Positions 1 through 10,830 of a stretch of 64,000 nt of DNA are shown piece by piece; position 1 is the stretch's first letter; each line of letters starts with the position of its first letter. The notes under the pieces are model-generated. The model searched no databases. It had not been told where the DNA came from and saw only the letters and a program-made list of their open reading frames with translations. Location: contig NC_033628.1 of assembly GCF_001540865.1 (NCBI RefSeq), forward strand, positions 5,493,214-5,557,213. Direction: 5' to 3'. This stretch comes from Ananas comosus. Its lineage: Eukaryota; Streptophyta; Magnoliopsida; Poales; Bromeliaceae. Position numbers and translations under genes: made by a program.

Positions 1-35
1 CTTATTTGATATATTTTTAACTTTTAATTGTACAG

Positions 36-1483
36 CTGAGTGGTGGCTACAATATGGTGGATCAGCAAAGCACTTAAAAAAGATTGTTGTGCGTGTCTTA
101 TCACAAACAACAACGTCTAGTGGATGTGAACGCAACTGGAGCACGTTCGCACTTATACATACCAAAATGCGTAACCGATTAGCGTACGCTCGATTAAAGA
201 AGCTAGTTTATGTCCACTATAATATGAGGCTCCGTTTACGATGCATGCAAGAGGAGTATGATAAGGAAAAGGTATTAAAAACTTATGATCCCTTGGATGC
301 AAGTTTTATCAATGATGAATCAGACCTCGTACTTGATTGGCTACAAGATAGAGACAATCAAGATGACCCATTACTCGATGAGCCTGGAGATCCACCACGA
401 CCATTCAGAATAATTGCTGATGAAGCAGGAATTAGTGATGCTGAAAGATGGGCTGACGAGAACATAGGAAGCTCTCAAGGTAATGTGCAAGAACAAGCGG
501 CTTTGGACGAAGAATCCCAAAATCCTACACATGACTCTGATGCAGAATTCGAACGTCTTATGCAAGGACCTGGATATGGTCGTTCACGTCAATCTGGAAA
601 GGAGAAAACGTCTTATACTGCAAAAAGGCCTTCAACGACAGTCCGAAGTGGTAAGAGTAAAAAAAGTATAACATCGATGGATCCATTAGATACAGCTGAT
701 GCACTTCCATAAGATGATGATAGTGATACATCGACACCAGCAGATTCTGGATTACCACAGTCTAAAGATGAATGTAGTGATGATGATGATACCACTAATA
801 GCAGTGAGGATGGTGGCGACTTTATTCCACCAACACAATAGGAGAGTGGAGGTGGTCGTGGCCTTCTATTTACTGAAGAGCAAAACTTCACACATGCCAC
901 TCAAAATGCTCACCATGGGTCTCGACCACGTCAAACATCCGGAGTGGTATATAACCGTCGAAAAGATAGGAGGTCCTCACAACAAGATTATGGGGAGATG
1001 AGAGAAGGTTTGGAAGCAATATCAACTAGACCTCCACGAAGAGATGATACTTTGCAAACACAGTTTGATAGTACTTCAATATCATCGCATCCCTCATATC
1101 GACATGGCCTATATGAAGAGATATTTGATTATGATTCATCAATCTATGACACTCAGAGTGAATCCCAATCCATCCCTGGACATAGTGAAAGCTCATACGG
1201 CGAATCTACATCCACTCATGCATATCCACATTATGGTTCTTTTATTCCATACAATCCATATTCTTATGATGCTTCAGTTTATATGCCACAGATGACTGTT
1301 GTCCATTATATCCACGATCCAGTTGCATATGCAAGTTATCTCCGACAATACAATGACGTATATCGGGAATATATGACTTTCTCACAATACCAGCAATACT
1401 TATATCAACATTGTCATATAAATCTTGTATCTGCAACTGACAGTATGCCATATGATCAAGCGCGACAATCTATGTGGAATTAA
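36..1483 (+). pseudogene. hAT-family transposase, C-terminal exon (broken)
   Basis: The exon opens after a pyrimidine-rich tract ending in CAG at 33-35. It reads through the hAT C-terminal dimerisation domain, with the hallmark SSGCERNWS at about 118-144 and then RNRL and a leucine-rich helix. hAT transposases excise and reinsert DNA, and this domain holds the dimer together. A long acidic and then Tyr/Ser-rich tail follows in the same frame to the stop at 1481-1483. Two in-frame stops interrupt it, TAA at 710-712 and TAG at 839-841, yet the frame is kept on both sides, so the inactivating changes are point mutations. The catalytic domain and BED finger would lie left of the window. The family is clear; activity is very unlikely. 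Confidence 0.85.
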
Positions 1484-1937
1484 GCAGTCATCTCTATGTA
1501 AAGATGTAAATTTAAATAATTATTATACTTGTGAATTTTATTATTGTATTTTAATTTTTATTCTACATCAGGTATAATTGTATTTTACTTACAAAAAGCT
1601 TACATGCATGTTAATTGATGAGTATAATAAGGTATATATAGCAAATATAAATAATTATTTATTTAAATCTTTCAAAATAACATTATAAGAGTTTATTGGA
1701 ATCAAAAAAAACTGAAAAAAATCCGTGCCAAAACGTGCCAGTAGGAGGTCGTGCGTATCTGTCGGCACGCAAGCGTGCCACGTGTCGGCACGCAAGCGTG
1801 CCCGTGCCGTACCGTGCCAGGGCCGTAACGGCACGCCCCCGTGCCACGGCACTTTAAACCTTTTTTAGGAATTGCCATATCACCGTATCCGTATCGTGTC
1901 GTATCCGTATCCCCGTATCCGTATCTGTGCAACATAG
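1484..1937 (+). mobile_element. hAT 3' noncoding region and right terminus
   Basis: This stretch holds no gene. An AT-rich 3' trailer is followed at about 1725-1858 by a dense cluster of short direct and inverted CGTGCC/GGCACG units. Repeated CCGTATC units follow at 1876-1926, and the sequence ends in GTGCAACATAG at about 1937. Subterminal repeats and a CAACATAG-like end are typical of hAT elements, so I place the right end of the element here. The 8-bp target duplication cannot be tested because the left end is outside the window. Confidence 0.5.
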
Positions 1938-2365
1938 AGTAAGATGCTACGAAATTTTTTCGTAAGTACGGGAGAAAGAAGATTAAGAAGATGTGAAGGA
2001 TTCGTTTGGGGGACGCGGAGGCGAAGTCCCTTAGAGAGTTCTTGTGTGGCAGTGCATAAGTGTAGGGTCCATGCTCTGTCATCGTGTCCTTGTCTAGGGT
2101 GTTTTTTCTTTCTTTATGTTTCGTGTCAACAGTTGGAATGTAAGGGGATTGAAAGATCCCTCTAAGCAAAGAGTTGTTAGGTGTGTGGTGTCTAGGCTTA
2201 GGAATGCGGTTTTACATTTACAAGAGACTAAAGTGGTGTCTCTCTCCTTCCTCTATAGTGTCTGTGGGTCTTTCTTAGATATATGTTATTTACACTGGTG
2301 CAAGTGGTGCTTCAGGCAGGCTACTTGTTCGAGTTCACAACTTTTCTCTTGTAGTGAGGTGATTA
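1938..2365 (+). pseudogene. LINE 5' part: start of ORF2 endonuclease
   Basis: From 2116 the reading frame gives SWNVRGLKDPSKQRVVR followed by LHLQETKV. These are the first two conserved blocks of the apurinic endonuclease domain of plant L1-type LINEs, which nicks target DNA to prime reverse transcription. The frame then decays (…GASGASG… in another frame) and is cut at 2365 by a solo LTR. The continuation is at 4969. The stretch 1938-2115 has no clear coding sense and is probably the ORF1/ORF2 border. ORF1 is not visible; if the hAT element to the left is nested in this LINE, ORF1 lies outside the window. Confidence 0.7.
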
Positions 2366-4963
2366 AGTAGCACACTGAAATTCAGCAAATTGTAAGGTTC
2401 CAGTGTAAGAATAGCGTTTTGAGCTATTCTGGAAGTTTTGATGGTTATCTGGAGTGTGCTGGCCTGTTTTCGAAGCTTATTGAGCGCGAGAACAGACTTC
2501 GACATCAAAATTTGTGAAATTTCAATTTTTGGTGTTAAGTACCGATACTGGATTTGAAGTACCAGAACTCAATAAAGAGCAGATTTGGGCAACTCTCGGG
2601 TTTTGCGGAACTAGGTTGTGTGTACCGGTACTGAGCCGAGTACCGGTACTGCATCGGGCGGGTACCGGAATGCAATAAAAATCAAAATTTTCAACATTCG
2701 GATTTTGCAGAACTGGACCCCTGGTACCAGAACTGCCGAGAACCGGTACTCCAATTCGTGTACCGGTACTCAATGCTGCAGAGGCTATTTCGTGCAGCAT
2801 GTAATTTCTGAGTTTTGAGGAGCCTTAGTATATATTGTTACATCATGTAATATACCCCCTTCACCCCCTCTCACTTGTTCTCTTATGCTGAGCTTAGAGA
2901 GAGTAGGTGAGTTCTTGCACTCTCTCTCTTGGATTTCTCCTCCCCAACGCTCAATTTTTGGGTTTGATCTCTTTTTTTTCAACTTCTTCATAAAAGCTTG
3001 CCACTAGGCCTTGGAGGGGGAGCTCGGGATTGAAAGGAGCTTGATTGAGGATTAAACTTCAACCCTAGCTTCTTAAAGCTTGGTTTGGAGCTCAAATTAA
3101 GGTTAGTAGCCCTCTTGCATGCTCTATTTGTGAATTTTGCAAGAATTTTGGTAGAAAACCTAATTTGGAAAAAACTAGGATTTATTTTGGGGTTTCTTTA
3201 CTTTGAGCTTTTGGGGTTAAATTGATGCGTGTAGAACACTTTTCTAGGTTGGATTTGAAGCCTCATTGCTTTGATTTGAACCTTGGACAAGTTTTGCTTG
3301 ATCAAAGATAATTTTCACCTATTTTCTATTTGATTTTTTGGTGAATTTCATGGTAAGCTTTTTAGAAGCTTGTAACCCCATGAAAATTCTTTTTAGGGTG
3401 CTAGAAGTCTAGAGGACAACTTCATTTAGGAATCGATCAAGTTTTCGAAAGGTATTCGGTGGGTTTGACCTCACCGAAATGGGTGAACTCCCCCTATGTC
3501 TCCTACCTTGTTATAGGATTTAATAGATGCATTTTTATGCTATTCATGACATCATAGAAATTTTGGACACTTGACATATTCATATTATATATGAAACCTT
3601 GCATTCTCTGTGTAGTAGAAGGCCATAAAGATAACATGCATATTATGATACATGTAATTGTATTGTGATATCAAGCTTCTCTTATGCCAAAATAGGTATG
3701 CAGGTTAGAGATTAGTAGTACCATGTGAGGCATTATATGACTAGTGGAACTATTGGCCTTGAACTTGAATGGCAATAATTTATATTTGCTATAGTTAAAG
3801 AAAATTATGACACCTTGCATGCTAATGACATGTTGTAGAGCTAAGTATCTTGTACATAACTTAGATGAACGATTAAAGTTGACATCATGACATTGTACTC
3901 GACCTCTAGGTCGTTTGTTAATGTTCCATGTTTTAGACATGACGAATGAGATTCCTATACATTTGATCACGCTTGTTTGCCTTTGTACTCATTCCCACAA
4001 GCTTGTGAGAGTCGCTCCCTACAAGCCGGCACTTCGGAGTTAGCCTTTGTGACATTATGCTCGTCTGTGCGGGATTGGGCGCCGAAATGGATTGCCGTGA
4101 GAGAGGCTCATCCCTAGAGTGGGGATGTTGACTACCACGGGGCCATTAGGCACGGCNTGGGCGCCGAAATGGATTGCCGTGAGAGAGGCTCATTCCTAGA
4201 GGGAGAATGTTAATTACCACGAGCCATTAGGCACAACACAAGTCGGGACAAGACCTTGTGTAAGTCCTCGATGATTGAGTAAATGTAATTAAACTTAACA
4301 TTGTACATCACTTCTAGCTGATGCATTCATAGTGCTTGGACATGTTAGACATTACACACTCATATATACATTGATAGTGGTAGAACCTTATACATGTTGT
4401 TGGGCATAGTTATCTAGAGGCATAGTAGTACCAAAATCTTTAATTCTTTACTCTATACATGCTTTACCTTTAGCTATTTCTATTTTTGCCTCAGTTAGCC
4501 TAGTGGTGTAATTCGCTTTTCTCGGTGGCTTACCTACTAGGACTATTGTTTTGTCTCAGACCCTTCCACCGCGGGAGAGGCTAAGAATCACGGCAAGGGG
4601 TTAGCGACTAGCTAGAACCTCTTTGGAGTCGCCTAGGTGGACCCGAGACGCCTTTCTTTTGTTTTTGGTTATGAAAAGTGTATTAGATCATTTTGTATAG
4701 AGACCACCTTATGTTCATGAGATGTACTTTTGTTGGTAACCTATTGTATATCTCGTAATAGATTTATCTGTGTTGTAGTAAATTGTTGACTTATGGTATA
4801 GTTTATTACACATGCTCTGATTATCTTGTTATGATTGTTTTATCTACTCTCTTTATTGCTTGTTTTTTTCTGGTAGACGCTTTGTGTGCACCGGGGGTGC
4901 CTTGTGCACACGACAGGTCTGTGCACATGCCAGGTAGGCTTCCGCTAGGATCCATGAGCGATA
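2366..4963 (+). mobile_element. Solo LTR, long Ty3/Gypsy type, inside the LINE
   Basis: This is a 2,598-bp LTR with no internal region, flanked by the 5-bp duplication GATTA (2361-2365 and 4964-4968). It resembles the LTR at 54407-57007 (2,601 bp) along its length: a shared start (AGTAGCACACTG against TGTAACACACTG), a GTACCGGTAC-rich block, and a GTAGACGC…GTGC 3' end. The terminal dinucleotides have decayed (AG…TA in place of TG…CA), so it is old. An N at 4156-4157 separates two ~82-bp near-copies beginning GGGCGCCGAAATGG, either an extra tandem unit or a contig overlap. It disrupts LINE ORF2. No gene is seen in it. Confidence 0.88.
2619..2776. promoter_or_regulatory. Cluster of GTACCGGTAC palindromes in LTR U3
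   Basis: Several exact or one-off copies of the 10-bp self-complementary motif GTACCGGTAC lie about 255-410 bp from the LTR start. The same block sits at the same relative place in the LTRs at 50416, 54407 and 60343-62944. A regulatory or structural role is inferred from this positional conservation only. Confidence 0.45.
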
Positions 4964-6730
4964 GATTATGAAAAATTGCTACCTTACACTCCGCCTTACT
5001 CACATTCGAAGCGGAGAGATTATCTATGTCAATAATTGTGTATGGCCCGGCAACTTGGGAAGGTAAGGATAAGTTCTGCACGAAACTTATGCTTCTTGAG
5101 GAATATTTGTAAGGGTTGCTGGATTGTCTGTGGAGATTAACTTTACCAGAAGTCAAGACGAACGCAGAGGTATATTGTGGAGCACAATAGGGCGACACGT
5201 ATGTTCAATGATCTTATTCAAGAACTTGTGCTCTTGGACTTACCTATGACAAATCAATCATTCACTTGGTCAAGTATGCAGCATAACCCAACTCTTGCAA
5301 AATTAGACAGATTTTTAATCTCAACTAAGTGGGATTCGAAATCCCCAGTTTCAGAAGTAGAGGCTATTCCCAAAATTACGCCAGACCACTATTCGATTCT
5401 ACTCCATATTGGAGGTAAGTTGGGGTACACTAAATTTAGACGAGAAGATATTTGGCTAAAAATTGAGGCTTTTCCCGGCTTGGGGGAGGGAAACGAAGTC
5501 TCGCGGGAATGCAGTTATATATTTCACGGTTAAGCTGCGCGCACTGTAGTAAACAGATACACGAATGGTTCACACATAGTTTTTACAATATTTTGAAAAC
5601 AAAGTTAGAATTAATGCAAAAGGTTCAATATATTGATAGAGTGGTGGAACATTAAGTCTTGACACAGAAGTTACTTGATAGAAGGGAGAACCTCAAAGAT
5701 AGGCTTTCAGGTGACTTAAGGACGAAGAGACATTGTAGAAAACTCAGGCCAAGCATCGATGGCTCCAGGAAGGAGATGATAACACAAAGTTCTTCCACGC
5801 ATGACCAATAATAGAAGGCATTCTAACGAGATTGGGGTGGTAGAGGACAACGAGAGAAAAGTGTGTAATGAAGAAGAGAAGTAGTATTCTAGAGGTTCTT
5901 CAACGAGCTGTTTGTACTTGAGAACTACGAAGTGGCTGTCAATGGAGGTTGGACCGAACTTTTCTGAACCAGACGAGTTAACAACCTTGAACAACTAACT
6001 ACCCCTTTTAACATGAAAGAGATTAAGAATGCCATATTTCCATTAGAAGGTGACAAAGCGCCTGGGCTAGATGGTTTCCTAAGATTTTATTAGACCTTTC
6101 GAAACATCATCAAGGAGGACATGTTTAATATTTTCCTTGAGCTATACGAAGGACGAATCTCTACACGTCCTATTGATTTTTTCTATATATGTCTGATCCA
6201 CAAAAATGAAGGTGCGGTGCGAGCTGATGACTTCCGACCCATTAGTCTTTTGAATGGAATATAGAAAATTTCCAAAGTACTGGCCAATAGACAGGAAGGT
6301 GTCATGCAACAACTTATTTTCACTTCTCAATCTGCTTTCCTTAAATGGGGACTGCAGCCCGACACCTTTGTCACGGCGAGTGAATTAGTTGCGGGGAGTT
6401 GTAAAGAAAAAGTAGGTGTTGGGGTTAACATCGATTTCGAAAAGGCCTATGATATGGTCAATTGGGCATTCCTTTTAAGATTATAAAATTGTGGGGTTTC
6501 AATGCCAAATAGTGTCGCTAGGTGGAATGTATTTACAATGCCAAGGTGGCTGTGATGGTTAATGGGGTAGCCACTAGCTGGACCAAGACTAAAAAGTGAG
6601 TGAGGCAAGGTGACCCCCTTTCGCCTTATCTTTTCCTAATGGTTGCTGAGCGTCTAGCCAGGATAACGAAAGCGACAAATATACATAATATCTAGTCAGA
6701 GGTATTGGACCCTCTTGAGATATTTGACTG

Positions 6731-6757
6731 ATACTCATCCAATATGCGGATGACACT
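6731..6757 (+). other. LINE reverse transcriptase catalytic motif (YADD)
   Basis: The translation IQYADDTLLL carries the two aspartates of the polymerase active site and fixes the strand and family of the surrounding decayed ORF. Confidence 0.8.
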
Positions 6758-7837
6758 CTTCTTTTGTAAGGTAAAGAAGAAATTTTTGAAGAATATTCGA
6801 ATCATCTGGGGTCTTTTTGAGTAAGCTTCAAATGTGAAGATGACTAAAGAGAAAACAAAATTATTTTATATTGGGGGTAGGCTCCGGAAAGATACTAGTC
6901 TTGCCTAACATTTGAAATGCAAGGTGGAAAATTTTCCAACCAAATATTTTGGGTTACCGCTATCTTCCAAAATTCAACACAAAGAGGATTGTATAGAGAT
7001 CATTGATAATATTCAAAGAAAGATTAATGGCTGGCAAGCTAAATTACTGTCAAAAGGAGGTGGTTGCAGAATTAGAGAATTCAAGGACTTCCTTTCAAGT
7101 TTTCATGTCTTAGACAGGCCTGATGACATCCGATGGAGATGGAATGCAAGAAGGTGTTTCACTGTTTAGTCGATGATCCGAGATGGTGGTGTTCAGGCCT
7201 TTCTTTTGCTGAAAGTTTGGGAGTTGAAAATACCGTCTAAAGTTAGAATTTTTATTTGGTTAGCCCTTAAGAAACGCCTATCCACGGTTGATAACCAACA
7301 CAAAAGAGGATGGTCCGAGAACTGACAGTGCGTTATGTGTGGTGACGAAGTCTAGGCTGTTGATCATCTGCTTGTAGGACGCGTAATCAGCAGATTTTTT
7401 ATATTCAACATCTTAGAATATAGGCACATCCCGGGGTCTGTGATGGAGGTCAGGGGTGTCTGGGAGCTTTTGTTAGGGAACCGCCTCGAAGGGGCAACAA
7501 TGAAGGATCTAACCAGGGTCGCAGCCTATTGGCGGATGAACTGGAGGGAAAGAAATAACATAATTTTTAGAAACCAATCTTATGACCCCTAATGTCTGTT
7601 AGACAAATTCAGGATGTGGATAGGGAATGGGTTGAGTTTTGCAGCTCTTTAGTGACTTGGTTTGAGGGATATAATTTATCTTCTTTGGTCTTTTGGTTTT
7701 TTGGTTTTGTTTTTGCTTTTTTTCTGTCTTCTTTTGTTATGGTTCCTTATATATTTTCCAAGGCCGCGTTGCCTCAACTCCTGTAGCTAAATTCATATGC
7801 TAAATGAAATGAAGCGGGCACCATGCAACCTCTCTCC

Positions 7838-7857
7838 AAAAAGAAAAAAAAAAAAAA
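7838..7857 (+). other. LINE poly-A tail
   Basis: A near-pure A tract of about 20 nt lies directly against host intron sequence. It shows target-primed insertion in plus orientation, 11 bp from the 5' splice site of the minus-strand gene at 7868. Confidence 0.85.
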
Positions 7858-7868
7858 TGGATCCATAC

Positions 7869-10098
7869 CTGATGGCCCTTCCTTGCCTTTGAGCAAAGAA
7901 TATTGTTCAAAATCTCGGCCAGGACGATGTACATCAAATACTCTTATTGCTTTATTGTATCCGGCAAAAAGCCTACGAAAAGATATAAGGCATTAGCCAA
8001 TGACTAGCAAAAACATACTATCATAGCTAAACATGAGACACCAGCAACAATCAAAAAGCTTGGTTGCTTGAAAGCAATAATCAATGGAATGGTTGCTTTA
8101 TGTCCACTCGTCCACATAGCCACTCATCAATAAACATGGGGGGCATGTACGTAAGCAAAAGCTACATAATAAATACAACACCGTAAATGTTATATCAGCG
8201 AAGACTAACTGTTAGTATGTTAAGGTTCAACAAATATTAGATAGTTAACTCCATAATTTCTAACACCACAATGCAAAAACACATATAATCTATCTAAAGA
8301 TGACTCCCTTTGTTTTTTCTAGCGAGATCATGGTAGGGTATATTTTAGATTTTCCACAAGCACGAAGAGGAACTATTCTGATGCGATATGACAGTTTATA
8401 TCACCCGATAGCTTTGATTCTCTTTCTCTACGACTAATTTGAAGCTTCTAAATGCATATGCAATAAACTGAATTCTCTCTCTGTGTGCGTATGATTGTTA
8501 TAAAGCTTCTCAACGCATATGCAAAAAATTAGAATTCTCTCTCTGACTTATGAAGCTTAACATATATGCAAAAAATTGGAACTGATGAAACATTAGCAAA
8601 TAAAATCTTTGATATATCTTCAGAATAGTAGGTTTACATGGAGAGATAAAGAAAAAAAAGAGGAGGAAAGTAGATAAACAAGGGAATTATATATACTTTG
8701 TTCCGGAGGGGTTGAAAGATAGTGAGAGTGCTGCTGTTATCTCATCCATAGCATCATACGCCCTATATGTGCAACGAAGCTGCAATTATTATCACAAATA
8801 GCAACAGCAGAGACAAAACAAAGATCATTATTCTGCCAAAAGCATGTATAGAATATATTGTAAAGGAAAATGTCCTGAAGAAATATTTGTAAATATACCT
8901 CACCAGTAATAGCATCCCAAAGATGAATAGGATGGTCACGCGTAGTGCTTGCAAACACGCAAGTGGCTGGATCTGTCAGAATAGTTCTTGCATCATCATT
9001 TGCTATTAGAAAATTGTGGCTGCGTTAAATATATAAATACAACGGATTAAGCACCTGATACAGACATGTACGGATACCAACAATAATCGTACACGGACTC
9101 AGCCTCTTTCACGATAAGACTGGCAACATAAGAATCTGCAAGAGTTCTATCCATCATATTATCAGTACATATATTTTACTTCTCACCTCACCTGTTATAT
9201 AAAAGGAAAAGGCATGTGAGAGCGACACACACCTTCCTCGTCTACAGCCGCATTGTGCTCTGCACTACAAGCATCTTCCGGACTGCATTTTGTAGAGCAA
9301 AAGAGAGTTATGAGTACAAAAAACCGGATTGAAACAAAGGAACGAAGAAACCTGGAGGGAGAAAGAAAAAGGGCATTGGTAAAGTAATGTACCCTAGAAA
9401 GTAAAGTATATTGGTAAAGTAAAGAAAAAGTATATTGGTAAAGCATGCAGTGATATTGCAGATTTATACATCTCCCTCTGAATTGACAAATTCTCAAAAT
9501 TTCTCTCTCTCCATTCGTTCTAACCTTGAGAAAAGATAAATATTGGTAAGAAGCCTTCGAATATTTTTTCCACCATCTTATATATCTATTATCCCTATGC
9601 CATCTAACGTCTTTGATGCCTATTATAAGAAGAAAAAAAATCCTAAAAAATATACATTTCTCAAGAACGTTACGGTTCAAACAGTGAAGATTAACATTCA
9701 GTCGAGTGAACGAAAGAGAAAGAGAAAGAGAAAGAGAAAGAGGGGATAGAGATATACAGGTAGAACAAACGAAGCGTGTTGTCGTCGGAACTGGTGAGGA
9801 AGGAGGAGCCGTCGGGAGACCACTTTACCCCTTTGAGGAAGTTGTTGTTGTTGCTGCTGCTGTTGGGGTTGGGTTTGGGGTTGGGGTTGGGGTTGGGGTT
9901 GGGGGCGCCCGACATGAACTGGCGGCAGAAATGGTAGACCCTGGAAGGTGGGACGTCGAATCCGAGCGCCGGCCACGCGGCCGCCGAGCCGGCAGCGACC
10001 TCCTCCTTCGCGCCCGGACAGTCTGATGATTCAAACGCCTCATCTTCTGCTACTTCTCCTCCTTCCGGCTCCGTTTGCGGCTCTTCTGCTGCTCCCAT
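7869..10098 (-). CDS. TCAB1/WRAP53-like WD40 protein (telomerase Cajal-body protein), exons 1-6, 3' part absent
   Basis: Six exons can be read on the minus strand: 10098-9758, 9282-9233, 9135-9055, 8972-8899, 8779-8697 and 7972-7869. All introns are GT..AG and all phases join, giving 244 codons plus one base. The start is the ATG at 10098-10096 (MGAAEEPQTEPEGG); an upstream in-frame ATG at 10212 lies inside a transposon. After an acidic and Pro/Asn-rich N-terminus come FLKGVKWSPDGSSFLTSSDD (about residues 86-105), VYDYCWYPYMS (about 144-154), DHPIHLWDAITGE (about 170-182), EITAALSLSFNPSGTKLFAG and IRVFDVHRPGRDF. These match the WRAP53/TCAB1 blocks in order and spacing. In animals this protein binds CAB-box small RNAs and takes telomerase to Cajal bodies; the same role here is inferred. 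Only about the first three WD repeats remain. Exon 6 ends at an intact CAG|GTATGG donor, then meets the LINE. Later exons lie left of the window or are lost. Confidence 0.85.
7973..8696 (-). other. Intron 5 of the TCAB1-like gene
   Basis: This is 724 bp between donor AAA|GTATAT (8697/8696) and acceptor TTTCGTAG (7973). I see AT-rich sequence with no ORF and no recognisable insertion. A short unit ending in GAATTCTCTCTCTG is repeated at about 8469-8484 and 8531-8546. Confidence 0.75.
9283..9757 (-). other. Intron 1 of the TCAB1-like gene, with GAGAAA microsatellite
   Basis: The intron has donor ACCT|GTATAT at 9758/9757 and acceptor AAATGCAG ending at 9283. Just inside the donor, at about 9713-9749, is an (AGAAAG)n tract on the plus strand, which is pyrimidine-rich in the transcript. 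Nothing else coding is seen. Confidence 0.75.
9851..9905 (-). repeat. GGGGTT hexamer run coding a Pro-Asn repeat in exon 1
   Basis: About seven tandem GGGGTT/GGGTTT hexamers on the plus strand encode PNPNPNPNPKPNPN on the minus strand, followed by a (GTT/GCT)n run that encodes Ser/Asn repeats. The run is in frame. Its G-rich strand could form a quadruplex. Repeat number is probably variable. Confidence 0.8.
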
Positions 10099-10117
10099 CA
10101 CAACACTTCTTCGCTCT

Positions 10118-10140
10118 GCAAAAGAAGAAGAAGAAGAAGG
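10118..10140 (-). repeat. GAA microsatellite in the TCAB1-like 5' leader
   Basis: A (GAA)n run lies about 20 bp upstream of the start codon. The duplicated copy at 11873-11907 is longer (about 11 units), so the two copies differ in repeat number. Confidence 0.75.
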
Positions 10141-10160
10141 GGGGCTCGGTTGATGATTTT

Positions 10161-10817
10161 TGGTTAAATTACAGAAAACCCCATAAATAATAACCCGCTT
10201 TTTCACTTTCAACTTCTCACATTTAAAAATCTACACTTTACCCCCCTTGTAAAATAAAAAATATTCACAGGGGGTTACGGTGTGTAAAATGACTATTTTG
10301 CCCCTCGTCATTTTCATCTTCTTCCTCATCTTTCTCAGTCGCCCCTTCGATCGGCTGCGATTCCTACCTCAATCGGCCGCAATTTCTCTCCATTTCCTTC
10401 TCCACCTACTCCCCTTCTCCTCCTGCAACATACTCCCCTTCTCCTCCTGCACCCTCGCCACCCCTCGATTTCGACGATAGTAGGGAGAAAATCGAGGTGG
10501 GTGTTGATGGAGAGGTAGGCAAGGGCAACGAGGGCAAAGGCGAGGCGGCGGAGGAGGGCGAAGGGGATGTGGGCAAGGGCGAGGCAGTGGAGGATGGCGA
10601 GGCGGCGGCGAGGCGGCGAGCCGGAGGGAGGCAAAGCAACAAGGAAGAGGGCGGAGGGGTATTTTCGGCATAAAAAATATTTTATAACGGAATCCTAACG
10701 GTAGGAGGTGAAGTACACATTTTTTATTTTACAAGGGGGCAAAGTGTAGGTTTTTAAATGTCAGGGGGGGAAGTGAAAAAGCGGGTTATTACATGAGGGT
10801 TTTCTATAATTTAGCAT
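10161..10817. mobile_element. Non-autonomous TIR element beside the TCAB1-like start codon
   Basis: Inverted arms of about 110 bp frame this stretch. The left arm (AAATTACAGAAAACCCC, then TAACCCGCTTTTTCAC, then CTACACTTT.CCCCC.TTG) is matched in reverse at about 10695-10815. Between them is GC-rich sequence with CTCCTCCTGCA units and GGCGAGGCGGCGG runs, with no convincing ORF. It is a MITE-like or Pack-type element whose class I cannot assign. It begins only about 62 bp upstream of the TCAB1-like ATG, so the native promoter is displaced or replaced. A second, slightly different copy lies at about 11920-12510. Confidence 0.65.
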
Positions 10818-10830
10818 TTTTTATAAATAA

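Larger units (their letters stand above)
4969..7857 (+). pseudogene. LINE (L1-type) ORF2: endonuclease end, RT, zinc-binding tail, poly-A
   Basis: This is the rest of the LINE broken at 2365. The endonuclease C-terminus is clear at 5189-5350 (LVLLDLPMTNQSFTWS, then LAKLDRFLIS). The reverse transcriptase covers about 6010-6800: DKAPGLDGF near 6052, DDFRPISLLNG near 6221, FEKAYDMVNW near 6439, and the catalytic QYADD at about 6740. The downstream block KYFGLPLSSKI…KINGWQAKLLSKGGG is at 6940-7065. A zinc-binding RT-associated segment (KIPSKVRIFIWLALKKRLS, then CVMCG) is at about 7222-7350. A poly-A run at 7838-7857 marks the 3' end. Many stops and frameshifts make it inactive. It transcribes opposite to the TCAB1-like gene whose intron it enters. 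Confidence 0.88.

Noticed and set aside
2522..2800. Thr/Gly-rich ORFs with GTR/GTG repeats
   Set aside because: They are read-through of the GTACCGGTAC motif cluster in an LTR.
9003..9054. A 52-bp intron using the acceptor CTAATAG at 9003
   Set aside because: The acceptor CTGACAG at 8973 gives an 82-bp intron and a protein join (MSVSDPATCVFASTT) that keeps the length of the WRAP53-family alignment, so it is preferred.
10335..10671. Overlapping minus-strand ORFs rich in Pro, Arg and Ala
   Set aside because: They lie in the GC-rich middle of a TIR element, occur in three frames at once and show no domain; this is base composition, not a gene.
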